The notes: generated from the letters alone by a model not told the origin. Numbered from the stretch's first letter, positions 8,712 through 17,334 are shown. The stretch is 64,000 bases of DNA from Spirochaetota bacterium (GCA_022703505.1 JAKLDN010000002.1:186001-250000), one strand, 5' to 3'. Program-made: numbers and translations.

Positions 8712-9887
8712 CTATTCCTCCGCCTTCGCCCGGACCTCGCCCCAGACCCGCAGGAGGTTTCCGCCCAGGATCTTGGCCAGGTCCTCCTCGCCGTAGCCCA
8801 TCGACAGGAGTTCCCGTACGAGGTTGACGTACATGGACACGTCCGCCAGATCCTTGGGCAGGGAGAATCCGACCCCGTCGAAGTCGGATCCCAGACCGAC
8901 GTGGTCGACCCCCACGATCCGGACGGTCCGGTCGATCGCCTCCGCCACGTCCCGCGCGGTGGCCAGGTCCGCGGCGGCGTGGGTGGTGCGGAACGCGTCC
9001 CGAAGGAAGTAGGACCCGAAGGCCAGGCAGACAACCCCCCCGGATTCCGCGACGCCCCGGACCAGGTCGTCCGGGAGGTTCCGCTCGAAGCCGGGGGTGA
9101 GGGACCGGAGTCCCGAGTGGGAGGCTATGACCGGGGCCGTGGACAGTTCCAGGATCTGTCGGATCGCGTCGTCCGTGGCGTGGGACACGTCGACCATGAG
9201 GCCGAGGCGGTTCATCTCCCGGACGACCTCCCGGCCGAAGGATGACAGGCCGTTCCACCGGTGCTCGGGATCCGGCTCCATGGACGAGTCGCAGAGGTGG
9301 TTGTCCTCGGAATGGACGAGGCCGATGTAGGCCACCCCCCGGTCCCGGAAGTACCCCACCCGGTCGAGCCGCCCCTCCAGGGGGGCCCCGTTCTCTATTC
9401 CCACGGCCAGGGCGAGCCGACCCGCCCCGAAGGCCACCCGGGCCTCCTCGGGGCTCCGCGCCAGGGCGAGCTTGTCCGGGTGGATGTCGGCGGCCTTGAG
9501 GACCAGGTCGATCCTCTCCTCCGCCCGAGAGAAGGCCGTACCGGCGTCCTCGTCCTCGGGGGGCACGTAGGCGGCCAGGAAGGCGAGGTTCAACCCGCCC
9601 TTCCGGGCCCGGGGCTCGTCGAAGTTGCCGGAGGTCCCCGCCGTCAGGTCTTCGTAGGGGCTGGCGCGGTCGGGATAGTCGATGTGCCCGTCCGCGATCA
9701 GGAGCCGGGCCGACAGCTCCGCGGCCCGGGCCCGCAGGGCTGCGGGATCCCGCGGGGGGGCCGCGCGGCCCGGACCGCAGGCGGCCAGGAGGACCGCCGA
9801 GAAGGCGATCGCCGGGAGGCACGCCCGGGCGGTCCGGGAGGCCGGCCGTCGGGAGGAGCCGGGCGTGTACGCCGATGGATTTCGCAT
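8712..9887 (-). CDS. Membrane dipeptidase (peptidase M19), lipoprotein
   Basis: Zinc dipeptidase of the renal dipeptidase family that cleaves dipeptides, including those with D-residues. The N-terminus is a basic stretch, a hydrophobic segment and the lipobox LLAAC, so it is an exported lipoprotein. Metal ligands of the family are visible: H-x-D in DGHIDYP, the bridging Glu in GIENG, His in VSHATDD and ASHSGLR, and Asp in GLGSDFDG. The 391-residue length is typical. The ATG at 9887 was chosen because it gives the signal sequence; the frame stays open further upstream without homology. A TACTAT hexamer ends only 6 nt before the ATG, so a very short leader is possible. It is 89 nt downstream of the DUF6544 gene on the same strand. 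Confidence 0.9.
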   Translation of the reverse strand: MRNPSAYTPGSSRRPASRTARACLPAIAFSAVLLAACGPGRAAPPRDPAALRARAAELSARLLIADGHIDYPDRASPYEDLTAGTSGNFDEPRARKGGLNLAFLAAYVPPEDEDAGTAFSRAEERIDLVLKAADIHPDKLALARSPEEARVAFGAGRLALAVGIENGAPLEGRLDRVGYFRDRGVAYIGLVHSEDNHLCDSSMEPDPEHRWNGLSSFGREVVREMNRLGLMVDVSHATDDAIRQILELSTAPVIASHSGLRSLTPGFERNLPDDLVRGVAESGGVVCLAFGSYFLRDAFRTTHAAADLATARDVAEAIDRTVRIVGVDHVGLGSDFDGVGFSLPKDLADVSMYVNLVRELLSMGYGEEDLAKILGGNLLRVWGEVRAKAEE

Positions 9888-9976
9888 GGTCCTATAGTAC
9901 GCTCCCCGGGCCGGACCTTCCAGCCGTGCGGCGGCGCGTCCCCCGGACGGCGCCGCTGCTCCGGACCCGACCCGGG

Positions 9977-10918
9977 CTACGGCCGGCCCGGCAGGCCCTC
10001 GGCGTCCAGGACCAGGGACCGGATGCGCTCCAGTTCCACATAGACGTAGGGAGTCCCGTCGTAGTCGTGGATGCCCGCCCCCTTCTCGGGGATGCGCAGG
10101 CCCGCGATCTCCTTGGACCCCTCGAAGGGCGTGGACCACCGATCCTTCCGGTTCCTGCCCTTCACCTCCGCGTAGCGATCCTCGGACCTCCAGCCCACGG
10201 GGCGTCCCTCGGCGTCCACGGTCATCACCGCGGAGACGGTCATCCCCGCGTGGGTCATGGACAGCTCCACGCTGTCCGGCCCGGCCGGCCGCCACCGGAG
10301 GGGCAGGCTGAAGTACGCGAGGGGGCAGAGGACAAGGTCGTTCAGGAAGGTGACGAAGGCGGACACCGCCATCTCGGGTCCCCGGGAGTCCACGACCTTC
10401 ACCAGGTCGGCCGCCTTGATGAGCATCCGGCCCTGCCCGTCCAGGAAGGAGTCGATCCCGTTCATGGGGGGCTTCGTGGAGGTCAGGTAGACCACCCGGG
10501 CGGGATTGTCCAGGCGATTGAACTGCCGCATGACCAGGGGCATCCAGGACTCGGCGGGGCCGTTCCGGATCCGGCCCTCCAGGACCACGGAGAACGAGGA
10601 GATCCGGGGCTTGCCGGCCACGTTCGCGTGCCGGAAGTAGCGCCGAGCCGGCTCCGGCAGGGCGTCGATATCGGCGTCCGTCACCGGGGTGCCGGGGGCG
10701 GCCGTGGCCATGTCCACCCAGCCGTCGCCGGCCGGGACCGCGTCGGGCCCCGGATTCCCCGCGGCCGGTCCCGCCGCGTAGTCGAAGACGGGCGGCAGGG
10801 ACCGTGCGCCCTCCACGTCCCCACGGGCCCGCCGTTCCAGGCCCCCGAGCCGCGCGGCCAGGAAGAGGGCCGCCGCGACGGCGACGGCCGTGATCAGGAT
10901 GCGGACGGCGATGTTCAC
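9977..10918 (-). CDS. DUF6544 family membrane-anchored protein
   Basis: About 313 residues with one N-terminal hydrophobic segment (VRILITAVAVAAALFLAA). The rest resembles DUF6544: LPEPARRYFRHA, PRISSFSVVLEGRI, the stretch around KAADLVKVVDSRGPEM, and WSTPFEG near the C-terminus. The function of the family is unknown. The GTG start overlaps the stop of the upstream flavin lipoprotein gene (GTGA, 10915-10918), so translation is probably coupled. It is the third gene of the tetR-led unit. The fold may bind a lipid or other hydrophobic ligand at the membrane, but that is a guess. Confidence 0.8.
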   Translation of the reverse strand: MNIAVRILITAVAVAAALFLAARLGGLERRARGDVEGARSLPPVFDYAAGPAAGNPGPDAVPAGDGWVDMATAAPGTPVTDADIDALPEPARRYFRHANVAGKPRISSFSVVLEGRIRNGPAESWMPLVMRQFNRLDNPARVVYLTSTKPPMNGIDSFLDGQGRMLIKAADLVKVVDSRGPEMAVSAFVTFLNDLVLCPLAYFSLPLRWRPAGPDSVELSMTHAGMTVSAVMTVDAEGRPVGWRSEDRYAEVKGRNRKDRWSTPFEGSKEIAGLRIPEKGAGIHDYDGTPYVYVELERIRSLVLDAEGLPGRP

Positions 10919-11313
10919 GGCGTCGCCTCCCCCGCAGCCACGGCCTTCTCCAGGGCATCTTGAATCGCCCGGAGGATCACCTTGCTGCTCCCCGTGGCCC
11001 CGCTGACGGTGTCCACGGTCAGTCTCTGGGCGGCGACCACGCGGTCCACGATCGCCTCCGCGGGCCTGCCCTTGCCGCACTCGTGCCGGAGAATATCGAT
11101 GCCCGAGATTCCGTGGGACAGGGTGTCCACGGAAACCGTGGCGGACACCAGGGCGGTGTTCCATTCCCCGACCCAGGTCCCGTCGGCCGCCTTGGCCAGG
11201 TCCGGCTCGACGATTTCGATCCGGTCGATTTCCCCCATGAACGCGCAACTCCCCAGGGTCAGGGCGAGCGCGGCGGCGGCCGCCACGGCCCGCCGTCTTT
11301 TCTCCGATCTCAT
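10915..11313 (-). CDS. FMN-binding domain lipoprotein with flavinylation motif
   Basis: A 132-residue exported lipoprotein: basic N-terminus, Ala/Leu core, lipobox LTLGSC with Cys23. The C-terminal half is an FMN_bind domain ending in D101-TVSGAT-GSS, the D-x-x-S-G-A-T-x-S consensus at which ApbE attaches FMN to the threonine (T107 here). It is therefore predicted to carry covalent FMN outside the cytoplasm and act as an electron carrier. No ApbE gene lies in the window. The start ATG overlaps the tetR stop (ATGA at 11310-11313), and the stop overlaps the DUF6544 start. Confidence 0.85.
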   Translation of the reverse strand: MRSEKRRRAVAAAAALALTLGSCAFMGEIDRIEIVEPDLAKAADGTWVGEWNTALVSATVSVDTLSHGISGIDILRHECGKGRPAEAIVDRVVAAQRLTVDTVSGATGSSKVILRAIQDALEKAVAAGEATP

Positions 11314-11975
11314 GGATCGCTCCTTCCGCGCCCGTTCCGGCGCGCAGTTCCCCTATTTCCGGCGGGGGATCCCCCGCCGGAAAGCCGCCCCGAAGCGGCG
11401 GCCCGCACGGCCCCGACCAGATAGTCGGCGGCCGAATCGACCAGTTCCATTTCCCGGGCCCTCGGGATCCCCTCGTCCTGGACCAGGGAAAGGGCCATGC
11501 CGTACAGGGTCGACGCGACCCAGCGGCTTACCCGAGCCGTCTCACCGGGGTCCCTGGTTTCCCCCAGGATCGCCGCGACCAGGGCCGGGACGTCCCCGAA
11601 GGACCCGGCCTCCACGGCGCGACCGGTCAGGGAGGGTTCTTGCCGGCCCCACTCGGAGGCCAGCCGGAATCCCGCGCGATCCCGGAGCCAGAACCGGAGG
11701 TAGTATCGGGCCGAGGCGGCCAGGATCTCCTCCGGCCCCTCCGTCCCGCGGCGGGCCGCCGCGAGCCCGCGCGCGAACCTGTCGCGTCCCCGATCGATCA
11801 TGGCCCGGACGATCTCGGACTTGGACCGGAAATGCCGGTACGCCGCCGGGGCGGACAGGCCGATCCGCTCCGCCAGGGCCCGCATGGAGAGGGAATCCAG
11901 GCCTTGCTCTCGGGCGATCTCCTCCGCCGCGTCCAGTATCCGGGTTCGGGTGTCCGGGCCGTCCGTTTCCTGCAC
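11310..11975 (-). CDS. TetR family transcriptional repressor
   Basis: The N-terminal helix-turn-helix spans about residues 8-55 (TRTRILDAAEEIAREQG, then MRALAERIGLSAPAAYRHF), the usual TetR DNA-binding module. A helical ligand-binding and dimerization domain follows. The C-terminal tail is Gly/Arg-rich and may be disordered. It is first in a three-gene unit with 4-nt overlaps, so it probably represses itself plus the flavin lipoprotein and DUF6544 genes. Two copies of a 15-bp palindromic site cover its promoter. The ligand is unknown. Confidence 0.9.
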   Translation of the reverse strand: MQETDGPDTRTRILDAAEEIAREQGLDSLSMRALAERIGLSAPAAYRHFRSKSEIVRAMIDRGRDRFARGLAAARRGTEGPEEILAASARYYLRFWLRDRAGFRLASEWGRQEPSLTGRAVEAGSFGDVPALVAAILGETRDPGETARVSRWVASTLYGMALSLVQDEGIPRAREMELVDSAADYLVGAVRAAASGRLSGGGSPAGNRGTARRNGRGRSDP

Positions 11976-12001
11976 CTCTGGCCGTCCTTTCCTGACTTAT
12001 G

Positions 12002-12059
12002 GTTTACGCTGTTAACTCGAGACGTCCGTATTGTTAACAGCGTTCACATTTTTTGTCAA
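12002..12059 (-). promoter_or_regulatory. Promoter of tetR operon with two operator copies
   Basis: The minus-strand -35 TTGACA lies at 12054-12059; the -10 is TAACAA or AACAAT around 12030-12036. Two 15-nt boxes lie in inverted orientation: 12002-12016 and 12033-12047 (minus strand GTGAACGCTGTTAAC). They match at 13 of 15 positions, and each is itself an imperfect palindrome around GCT. The centre-to-centre distance is 31 bp, three helical turns. One box covers the spacer and -10. Confidence 0.75.
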
Positions 12060-12166
12060 GTCCCCGCCCGGCGGAAGACACGGATAGTTGGCCTCGAATG
12101 GACGGGCATCCCGCTTGACAGGAACGATTCTCGGCACGATAGTCCGAGGTGTCGGGGGTGGAAGGA

Positions 12167-13207
12167 ATGGAGAAGGCCGGGCTTGCGGAACAGGAACTCC
12201 GGCACGAGCGGGAACGCCTCCAGTTCATCATCGACGGGGCGGGCCTGGGCACTTGGGAATGGGATGTCCGGACGAACCGGACAGTATTCAACGAGACCTG
12301 GGCGGCCATGCTGGGATACACCCTGGCGGAGCTCACCCCCTACGACTACTCCACCTGGGTGCGGCTGGTCCATCCCGACGACCTCGTTCATGCCGAGGCG
12401 GCGCTGGACGAGTGCATCTCGGGCAGGGCGCCCAGCTACGAATGCGAGTTCCGGATGCTCAATAAGCAGGGACGCTGGGTCTGGATCCTGGACCAGGGCC
12501 GCGTCATGACCCGGGACCCGGAAGGCCGGCCTTCCCTCATGTTCGGAACCCACACGAACATCGACCGGATCAAGAGGACCGAAGAGGACCTCCGCCGGGG
12601 CCTGGAGGAGAAGGACCTGCTCCTCCGGGAGACCCATCACCGGATCAAGAACAACCTCGCGTCCATCGCCAGCCTCCTGTCCCTGCAGTCCGGGTACGTG
12701 GAGAGCCCGGAGGTTCACTCCGCCCTGAACGAGGCCCTGGGCCGGGTACGCAGCATGCAGGCCCTGTACACCAAGATGCTCTCCGCCGGCCAGGACGTCC
12801 GGGCTGTTTCCGTGCCGGGCTACCTGGCGGATATCGCGGATTCCGTGACGGGGCTGTTCCCCTCGACCGCGGAGGTCTCCGTCGAGAAACGGCTGGCGCC
12901 CCTGTCCCTGGACGCCAAGAAGCTCCTTCCCCTGGGGATCATCCTGAACGAACTGCTGACCAACGCCATGAAGTACGCTTTCCAGGGCAGGAAGACCGGC
13001 CGGATCGAGATTTCCCTGGAACTGCGGGAAGGACGGGCGGTTTTTTCGGTGGGGGATGACGGGACCGGGCTGCCTCCCGACCTGGATCCGGCGGTTTCCC
13101 CGGGGTTCGGCCTGACCTTGGTCCGCATTATAAGCGAGCAGCTGGGGGGCTCGGCCCGGTTCGAGACCGGGGTCGGCACCCGGGTGACCGTGGAGTTCCC
13201 GGTGTGA
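12167..13207 (+). CDS. PAS sensor histidine kinase (HisKA_2 / HWE-like)
   Basis: A soluble kinase with no membrane segment. The PAS domain spans residues about 15-135 (IIDGAGLGTWEWDV, MLGYTLAEL, then the C-terminal PAC part). The dimerization/phosphoacceptor region LLLRETHHRIKNNLASI is of the HisKA_2 type. The ATPase has ILNELLTNAMKYAF, GDDGTGLP and a GFGLTLV glycine box. No response regulator is adjacent; such kinases often work with stand-alone regulators. The ATG at 12167 is chosen because it starts just before the helix leading into PAS; a GTG at 12149 in frame is possible. It is divergent from the tetR operon. Confidence 0.88.
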   Translation: MEKAGLAEQELRHERERLQFIIDGAGLGTWEWDVRTNRTVFNETWAAMLGYTLAELTPYDYSTWVRLVHPDDLVHAEAALDECISGRAPSYECEFRMLNKQGRWVWILDQGRVMTRDPEGRPSLMFGTHTNIDRIKRTEEDLRRGLEEKDLLLRETHHRIKNNLASIASLLSLQSGYVESPEVHSALNEALGRVRSMQALYTKMLSAGQDVRAVSVPGYLADIADSVTGLFPSTAEVSVEKRLAPLSLDAKKLLPLGIILNELLTNAMKYAFQGRKTGRIEISLELREGRAVFSVGDDGTGLPPDLDPAVSPGFGLTLVRIISEQLGGSARFETGVGTRVTVEFPV

Positions 13208-13247
13208 GCGCACCTCGGGACCCGTCCCGGCCCCGGGCGGCGGCTCG

Positions 13248-13730
13248 CTAGAACCCGCTGGATACCCGGAAGAGACTCATCCCGGTCTCCTCGTCGGGAC
13301 CCCGTACGAGGCGTATGCCCCGGGTTTCCCGGATGACCACCTCGATGGTCGCCAGGACCGGACAGCCCGTCTCCAGGATGTGGCCGCCGGAGATGCGGTC
13401 CTTTTCGTCGCAGAGCAGGGCGTGGAGGTGCAGGAAGGGCTTGCCGTCCTCGCCTTCTCCCAGGGTGCCCTGGCCGGAGAGGATCTCCAGGGGGCCCGCT
13501 TTCTCCACGGGCTTGGAGAACACGAATCCCGAGTCCTTGCCCGGGGTCTTGTTCACGTAGATGAACCGTACCATGGCCAGGCTGCCGATCAGGGAGGCCA
13601 CGTACCCGAAGCGTATCCCGGATTCCGCGCAGATCGAGAGGATCCCGGGCACCAGGTCGGTTCCCGGCAGGAGTCGACCGATCAGGGTCCGGCCGATCTC
13701 GGAGACGGCGTATTCGGTTCGGTTGTCCAT
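13248..13730 (-). CDS. PPC (DUF296) domain protein, possible DNA-binding
   Basis: 160 residues forming one PPC domain, the fold shared by plant AT-hook proteins and small prokaryotic trimers. Recognizable parts are GRLLPGTDLVPGILSICAES, LEILSGQGTLGE, the metal-site HLHALL and GGHILETG. There is no AT-hook. The ATG at 13730 gives the standard domain start. Prokaryotic members are mostly uncharacterized. It is convergent with the PAS kinase and divergent from the diguanylate cyclase gene. Confidence 0.8.
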   Translation of the reverse strand: MDNRTEYAVSEIGRTLIGRLLPGTDLVPGILSICAESGIRFGYVASLIGSLAMVRFIYVNKTPGKDSGFVFSKPVEKAGPLEILSGQGTLGEGEDGKPFLHLHALLCDEKDRISGGHILETGCPVLATIEVVIRETRGIRLVRGPDEETGMSLFRVSSGF

Positions 13731-13842
13731 AGGGAAAGTCTCGCAGCTTCGGGGCCGCTTGTAAAGGGAACGGGGCGCGAGGCACGGGGCCGACGAGGTG
13801 CCCTCGTAGCCGTTCCGGGGCCTCCCGTAGTACGCTTGTCGC

Positions 13843-15021
13843 ATGGAGGAGCACTCCGGACCGAAGGATACCCGCGGGACTGCGGGCGCTCTCGACCTGT
13901 ACAAGGCCCTCGCGGAGTCCGGGACCTGGGAGTCCCTGGAAGCCCTGCGCAGGGAGAACCGGGAGCTCGAGAGCCTGGTGAACGACGTGTCCGGACTCCT
14001 GGGCCTGTCGGGGATACCGGAGATGATGGAGTTCGTCATCTCCCGGTTCCTGGACCGCTTCATCCCCGTCTTCCTGGCCTTCCTGATCGAGCCTCCCCGG
14101 GGCGGGCGAGTCCGCCAGTACTGCTACCGGTCCCTCCATCCCGCGGACGAGGAGGTTCCGATCCGGTACTACCGCGCCTTGAAGAGGCTGTTCCTGGAGG
14201 ATTCCCGGTCCCGCACCTTCGAGGAGGCCCGACAGGCCCTGGGGGATTCGGCCTTCGACCGGGATTTCCTCTCCTACGAACCGGAATTGATCCTCCCGAT
14301 GCGGGGCATCGGCGGGCTGTACGGGATCATCCTCCTGGGCCGGAAGATCGCCGGTGCGGAGTACACCCTCCCCGAGCGGATGTACGTGGACCGCCTGTCC
14401 CGGTTCCTTTCCGTCGCGATCCAGAACGGGCTCCATCACGAGAGCTCGATCACGGATCCCAAGACGGGGCTCTTCAACCACGACTATTTCATGCGCCGGG
14501 CCGAGGACGAGTTGGCCCGATCCGCGCGGCACGGATCCCGGGCGGGGATGATCCTGGCCGACGTGGACCATTTCAAGCGCTTCAACGACCGGTACGGCCA
14601 CCTGGCCGGCGACGAGGTCCTGCAGGTCCTGTCCCGGGTGATGAAGGCGGCCACCCGGTCCGAGGACACGGTCGCCCGGTTCGGGGGGGAGGAGTTCTCC
14701 GTTCTGATCGTGGAATGCGACGAGGCGCACCTGGCCGAGGTAGCGGAGCGGATCCGGGCCGCCGTGGAGGGCATGCGGGTCCCCTACAAGGGGGTGGTCC
14801 TGTCCGTCACCGTGAGCCTCGGCGCCCGCCTGCTGGACGCCCGGGAACGGCGCGGGGCCCGCGATCTCCTGGACGACGCCGACAGGGCCCTCTACGCGTC
14901 CAAGGCCGCGGGGCGGAACCGGGTGACGATCTACCGCCCCGGCCTGCTGGGACGCGCCTCCATGCGGAGGCTCCCGGGAGGGGCGGCGGGCGGATCGGCG
15001 GCGGCTCCCGCAGGTCCGTAG
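13843..15021 (+). CDS. Diguanylate cyclase with N-terminal GAF-like domain
   Basis: Makes c-di-GMP from two GTP. Residues about 45-205 resemble a GAF-like sensor module preceded by a short coiled coil. The GGDEF domain starts near ITDPKTGLFNHDYF and holds an intact active site R-F-G281-G-E-E-F. An inhibitory I-site R272-S-E-D275 lies exactly five residues before it, so product inhibition is expected. No membrane segment is seen. A Gly/Ala-rich tail of about 25 residues follows the domain. With the EAL protein at 4.7 kb it forms a possible opposing pair. Confidence 0.92.
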   Translation: MEEHSGPKDTRGTAGALDLYKALAESGTWESLEALRRENRELESLVNDVSGLLGLSGIPEMMEFVISRFLDRFIPVFLAFLIEPPRGGRVRQYCYRSLHPADEEVPIRYYRALKRLFLEDSRSRTFEEARQALGDSAFDRDFLSYEPELILPMRGIGGLYGIILLGRKIAGAEYTLPERMYVDRLSRFLSVAIQNGLHHESSITDPKTGLFNHDYFMRRAEDELARSARHGSRAGMILADVDHFKRFNDRYGHLAGDEVLQVLSRVMKAATRSEDTVARFGGEEFSVLIVECDEAHLAEVAERIRAAVEGMRVPYKGVVLSVTVSLGARLLDARERRGARDLLDDADRALYASKAAGRNRVTIYRPGLLGRASMRRLPGGAAGGSAAAPAGP

Positions 15022-15106
15022 AACGGTACGGGGCCGCGGCCGGGGGTATGCACGGGATGCACTAGGATGATCGCGGGTAGGGGGAGATGGGCCGGGGAGC
15101 CCGGAG

Positions 15107-15129
15107 CCGGCCCGGGAGTCCCGGGCCGG
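15107..15129. repeat. Strong hairpin downstream of the diguanylate cyclase gene
   Basis: CCGGCCCGGG (15107-15116) pairs perfectly with CCCGGGCCGG (15120-15129) around a 3-nt loop. No T tract follows on either strand, so it is a possible transcript-end stabilizer rather than a classical terminator. It is the only structure I see between 15022 and 15163. Confidence 0.5.
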
Positions 15130-15163
15130 TCAGGCTAAGGAACCCCCGGGTCCGAAGGGTCCG

Positions 15164-15712
15164 TTACTTTACGGGATCCGTGGGTACCCGGAGGTACTCG
15201 ATATAATAGGGCTGACCGTCGATCTCGACCTGGTTCTTGTAGAGAAGCTCAATTGAGGTGATGTTCCCGAGCGCCCAGCCGTCCTTGCGGTAGTCGTCCG
15301 CGGAGATCTTGTCATGGTTCGCCCAGCCGTTGAGGTAGAAGATCGGGGCGCCGATCACGAAGTCCGCCTTGGTCGCCTTCCGGCTCCCGATCACGTAGTT
15401 GACCCACTGCTTCTTGCCGTCCGAGACCCAGAGGGCCTCCGCCTGGTTCTTGGTGGCCGCGCTGGCGGGGGTCAGGATTTTCGCGAGGCGGAACCCGGAA
15501 TCGAACATGGAACGGGAGTCCGCGGAAGCCAGGATCTCGCCGGACTGGAACTCGACGGGCGCCGCCGCGGAGGCTACCGCCGAGCTCCCCCCGCCGCCTC
15601 CGGGAACGACCGCGCCGAGGGCGCCGCTCAGGGCTCCCTGGGCCATGGATGAACAGGAAGCCGCGATCAAGACCAATCCCAGCGCCAGCACGAGGTAGAC
15701 GTACTTTTTCAT
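15164..15712 (-). CDS. Hypothetical lipoprotein
   Basis: 182 residues with a clear lipoprotein signal (MKKYVYLVLALGLVLIAASC, Cys20). A Gly/Ser-rich spacer (about 35-52) links to a globular domain of about 130 residues with mixed beta content (WVNYVIGSRKATKADFVIG, PYYIEYLRVP). I do not recognize the family. SD AGGAGA lies before the ATG. It has its own promoter in the 68-nt gap after the CheB-CheR gene. It is probably a surface or periplasmic lipoprotein. Confidence 0.75.
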   Translation of the reverse strand: MKKYVYLVLALGLVLIAASCSSMAQGALSGALGAVVPGGGGGSSAVASAAAPVEFQSGEILASADSRSMFDSGFRLAKILTPASAATKNQAEALWVSDGKKQWVNYVIGSRKATKADFVIGAPIFYLNGWANHDKISADDYRKDGWALGNITSIELLYKNQVEIDGQPYYIEYLRVPTDPVK

Positions 15713-15756
15713 GGACCTATCTCCTTTGACGGCATCCCCTCGGGGTGCCGGGGATT

Positions 15757-15784
15757 AGTATATACCCGTAACCCAGGAAATCAA
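15757..15784 (-). promoter_or_regulatory. Promoter of the lipoprotein gene
   Basis: The minus strand carries TTGATT (15779-15784), a 16-nt spacer, and TATACT (15757-15762). The start codon lies about 45 nt downstream. The -35 box overlaps the CheB-CheR stop codon. Confidence 0.6.
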
Positions 15785-17334
15785 GGACATGAAGAGCCGG
15801 CCGGGTTTCCGGACTCCAGGTCCCGGATCCGGGTTTGCGCCGCGGCCCGGGTGTCCGTGATCGAAGGGTTCTGGACAGGTTCCAGGAGGGGCCGGGACCG
15901 GCCGGCGGACCGGTAGACCTTGTTCTTCGCGTCCGCCAGTTCGAAGTACTCCGCCGCCTCCCCGGCGGTCTCGCTGGTCCCCAGGAAGAGGACCCCTCCG
16001 GGAAGGAGGGAGAAGGTGAAGTAATCCAGGACCTTGCGCTGGAGGTTGGGCTGGAGGTAGATGAGGACGTTCCGGCAGCTCACGAGGTCGATGTTCGTGA
16101 AGGGCGGATCCTTGATCAGGTTGTGCTGGGCGAAGACCACCATCTCCCGGACCGCCCGGGATACCTGGAAGGATTCCTCCCGCTTGAAGAAGTACTTGGC
16201 CAGGTATCGGGGGGAGAGGTCCGCGGCCACGCTTTCCGGGTACACCCCCGCCGCGGCGAAGTGGATGGCGTCCTTGTCGATGTCCGTTGCGAAGATTTTC
16301 ACGTCCCGACGGACCCCCAGCTCCTCCATGACCTCCCGGGCCAGGATGGCCAGGCTGTAGGCCTCCTCCCCCGTGGAACAGGCGGCCACCCAGAACCGGA
16401 GTTCCCGGCCCTCGGCGGCGCGGATCAGCTCCGGCAGTTCCTTGGAGGCCAATCGCTCCCAGGCGGCGGGATCCCGGAACAAGCTCGTCACCCCGATCAG
16501 GAGCTCCTGGAAGAGGGCGGAGATCTCCAGGGGGTTTGCGTTCAGGTGGGCGACGTAGTCCCCGATGGTGTCCGACTGGGTGACCGTCATACGGCGTTCG
16601 ATTCGACGGGTCACGGTGCTCGGCTTGTAGAAGGTGAAGTCCACCTTGCAGCGTTCCCGCAGCAGGGTGAAGATGCGGGTCAGGCCGTCCTCGTCGGACA
16701 GCAGGGAGTCCGAGCGCGCGGCCAGGGACGCGTAGGGCCGGTCGATGAACCCGAGGAGCTGGCGGGGCATGTCCGAGGGTTTCAGGATGAAGTCCGTCAG
16801 GCCCGTGGAGATGGCGGCCCGGGGCATGCCGTTGAACTTGGCGCTGTCCTCGTCCTGGACCATCACCATGCCGCCGCTTTCCTTGACCTTCCGCACTCCC
16901 CGCATCCCGTCGGATCCCGTGCCGGAGAGGATCACCGCCACGGCCTTTTCCCCCTGGTCCTCCGCCAGGGAGCTCAGGAAGATGTCGATGGGAAGGTTGA
17001 CGCCCCGGGCGTGGTCCTGCTCGCTCAGCAGGAGCTTCCCGTGGAAGATGCTGAGGTTCTTCCGGGGCGGGATCAGGTAGACCCGGTCGGGTTCGACCGC
17101 AAGGCCGTCCTCGGCGCGCAGGACCTGCATAGCGGTCTTCTTGGACAGGAGCTCCACCATCAGGCTCTTGTAATCCGGCGACAGGTGCTGGATCACGATG
17201 AAGGCCAACCCCGTGTCCGCGGGCATGTTCGTGAAGAACTCGTCGATCGCCTCGAGGCCGCCCGCGGAGGCCCCCACGGCCACGTAGAACCGGGGGGCGG
17301 CCGAGGAGGGTTCGACGCTTTTCCGGGCTTTCAA
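15781..17334 (-). CDS. CheB-CheR fusion (methylesterase plus methyltransferase)
   Basis: The N-terminal half is a CheB methylesterase catalytic domain with Ser in VGASAGG, His in IQHLSPDYKS and Asp in SGTGSDG, and no receiver domain in front. The C-terminal half is a complete CheR: CKVDFTFYKPSTVTRRI, SAM loop AACSTGEEAYSLA, ATDIDKDAI, and LVSCRNVLIYL. One chain can thus add and remove receptor methyl groups. Typical CheB-CheR hybrids continue into PAS and kinase domains; this one ends after CheR with a short tail. No ATG exists near the domain start. TTG at 17334 is preceded by AGGTGA about 4 nt upstream and is my choice. It is far from the main che operon. Confidence 0.88.
   Translation of the reverse strand: MKARKSVEPSSAAPRFYVAVGASAGGLEAIDEFFTNMPADTGLAFIVIQHLSPDYKSLMVELLSKKTAMQVLRAEDGLAVEPDRVYLIPPRKNLSIFHGKLLLSEQDHARGVNLPIDIFLSSLAEDQGEKAVAVILSGTGSDGMRGVRKVKESGGMVMVQDEDSAKFNGMPRAAISTGLTDFILKPSDMPRQLLGFIDRPYASLAARSDSLLSDEDGLTRIFTLLRERCKVDFTFYKPSTVTRRIERRMTVTQSDTIGDYVAHLNANPLEISALFQELLIGVTSLFRDPAAWERLASKELPELIRAAEGRELRFWVAACSTGEEAYSLAILAREVMEELGVRRDVKIFATDIDKDAIHFAAAGVYPESVAADLSPRYLAKYFFKREESFQVSRAVREMVVFAQHNLIKDPPFTNIDLVSCRNVLIYLQPNLQRKVLDYFTFSLLPGGVLFLGTSETAGEAAEYFELADAKNKVYRSAGRSRPLLEPVQNPSITDTRAAAQTRIRDLESGNPAGSSCP

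Noticed and set aside
15022-15163. A small gene between the diguanylate cyclase and lipoprotein genes
   Set aside because: No start codon with ribosome-binding site leads to a plausible frame; only the strong hairpin at 15107-15129 is visible.
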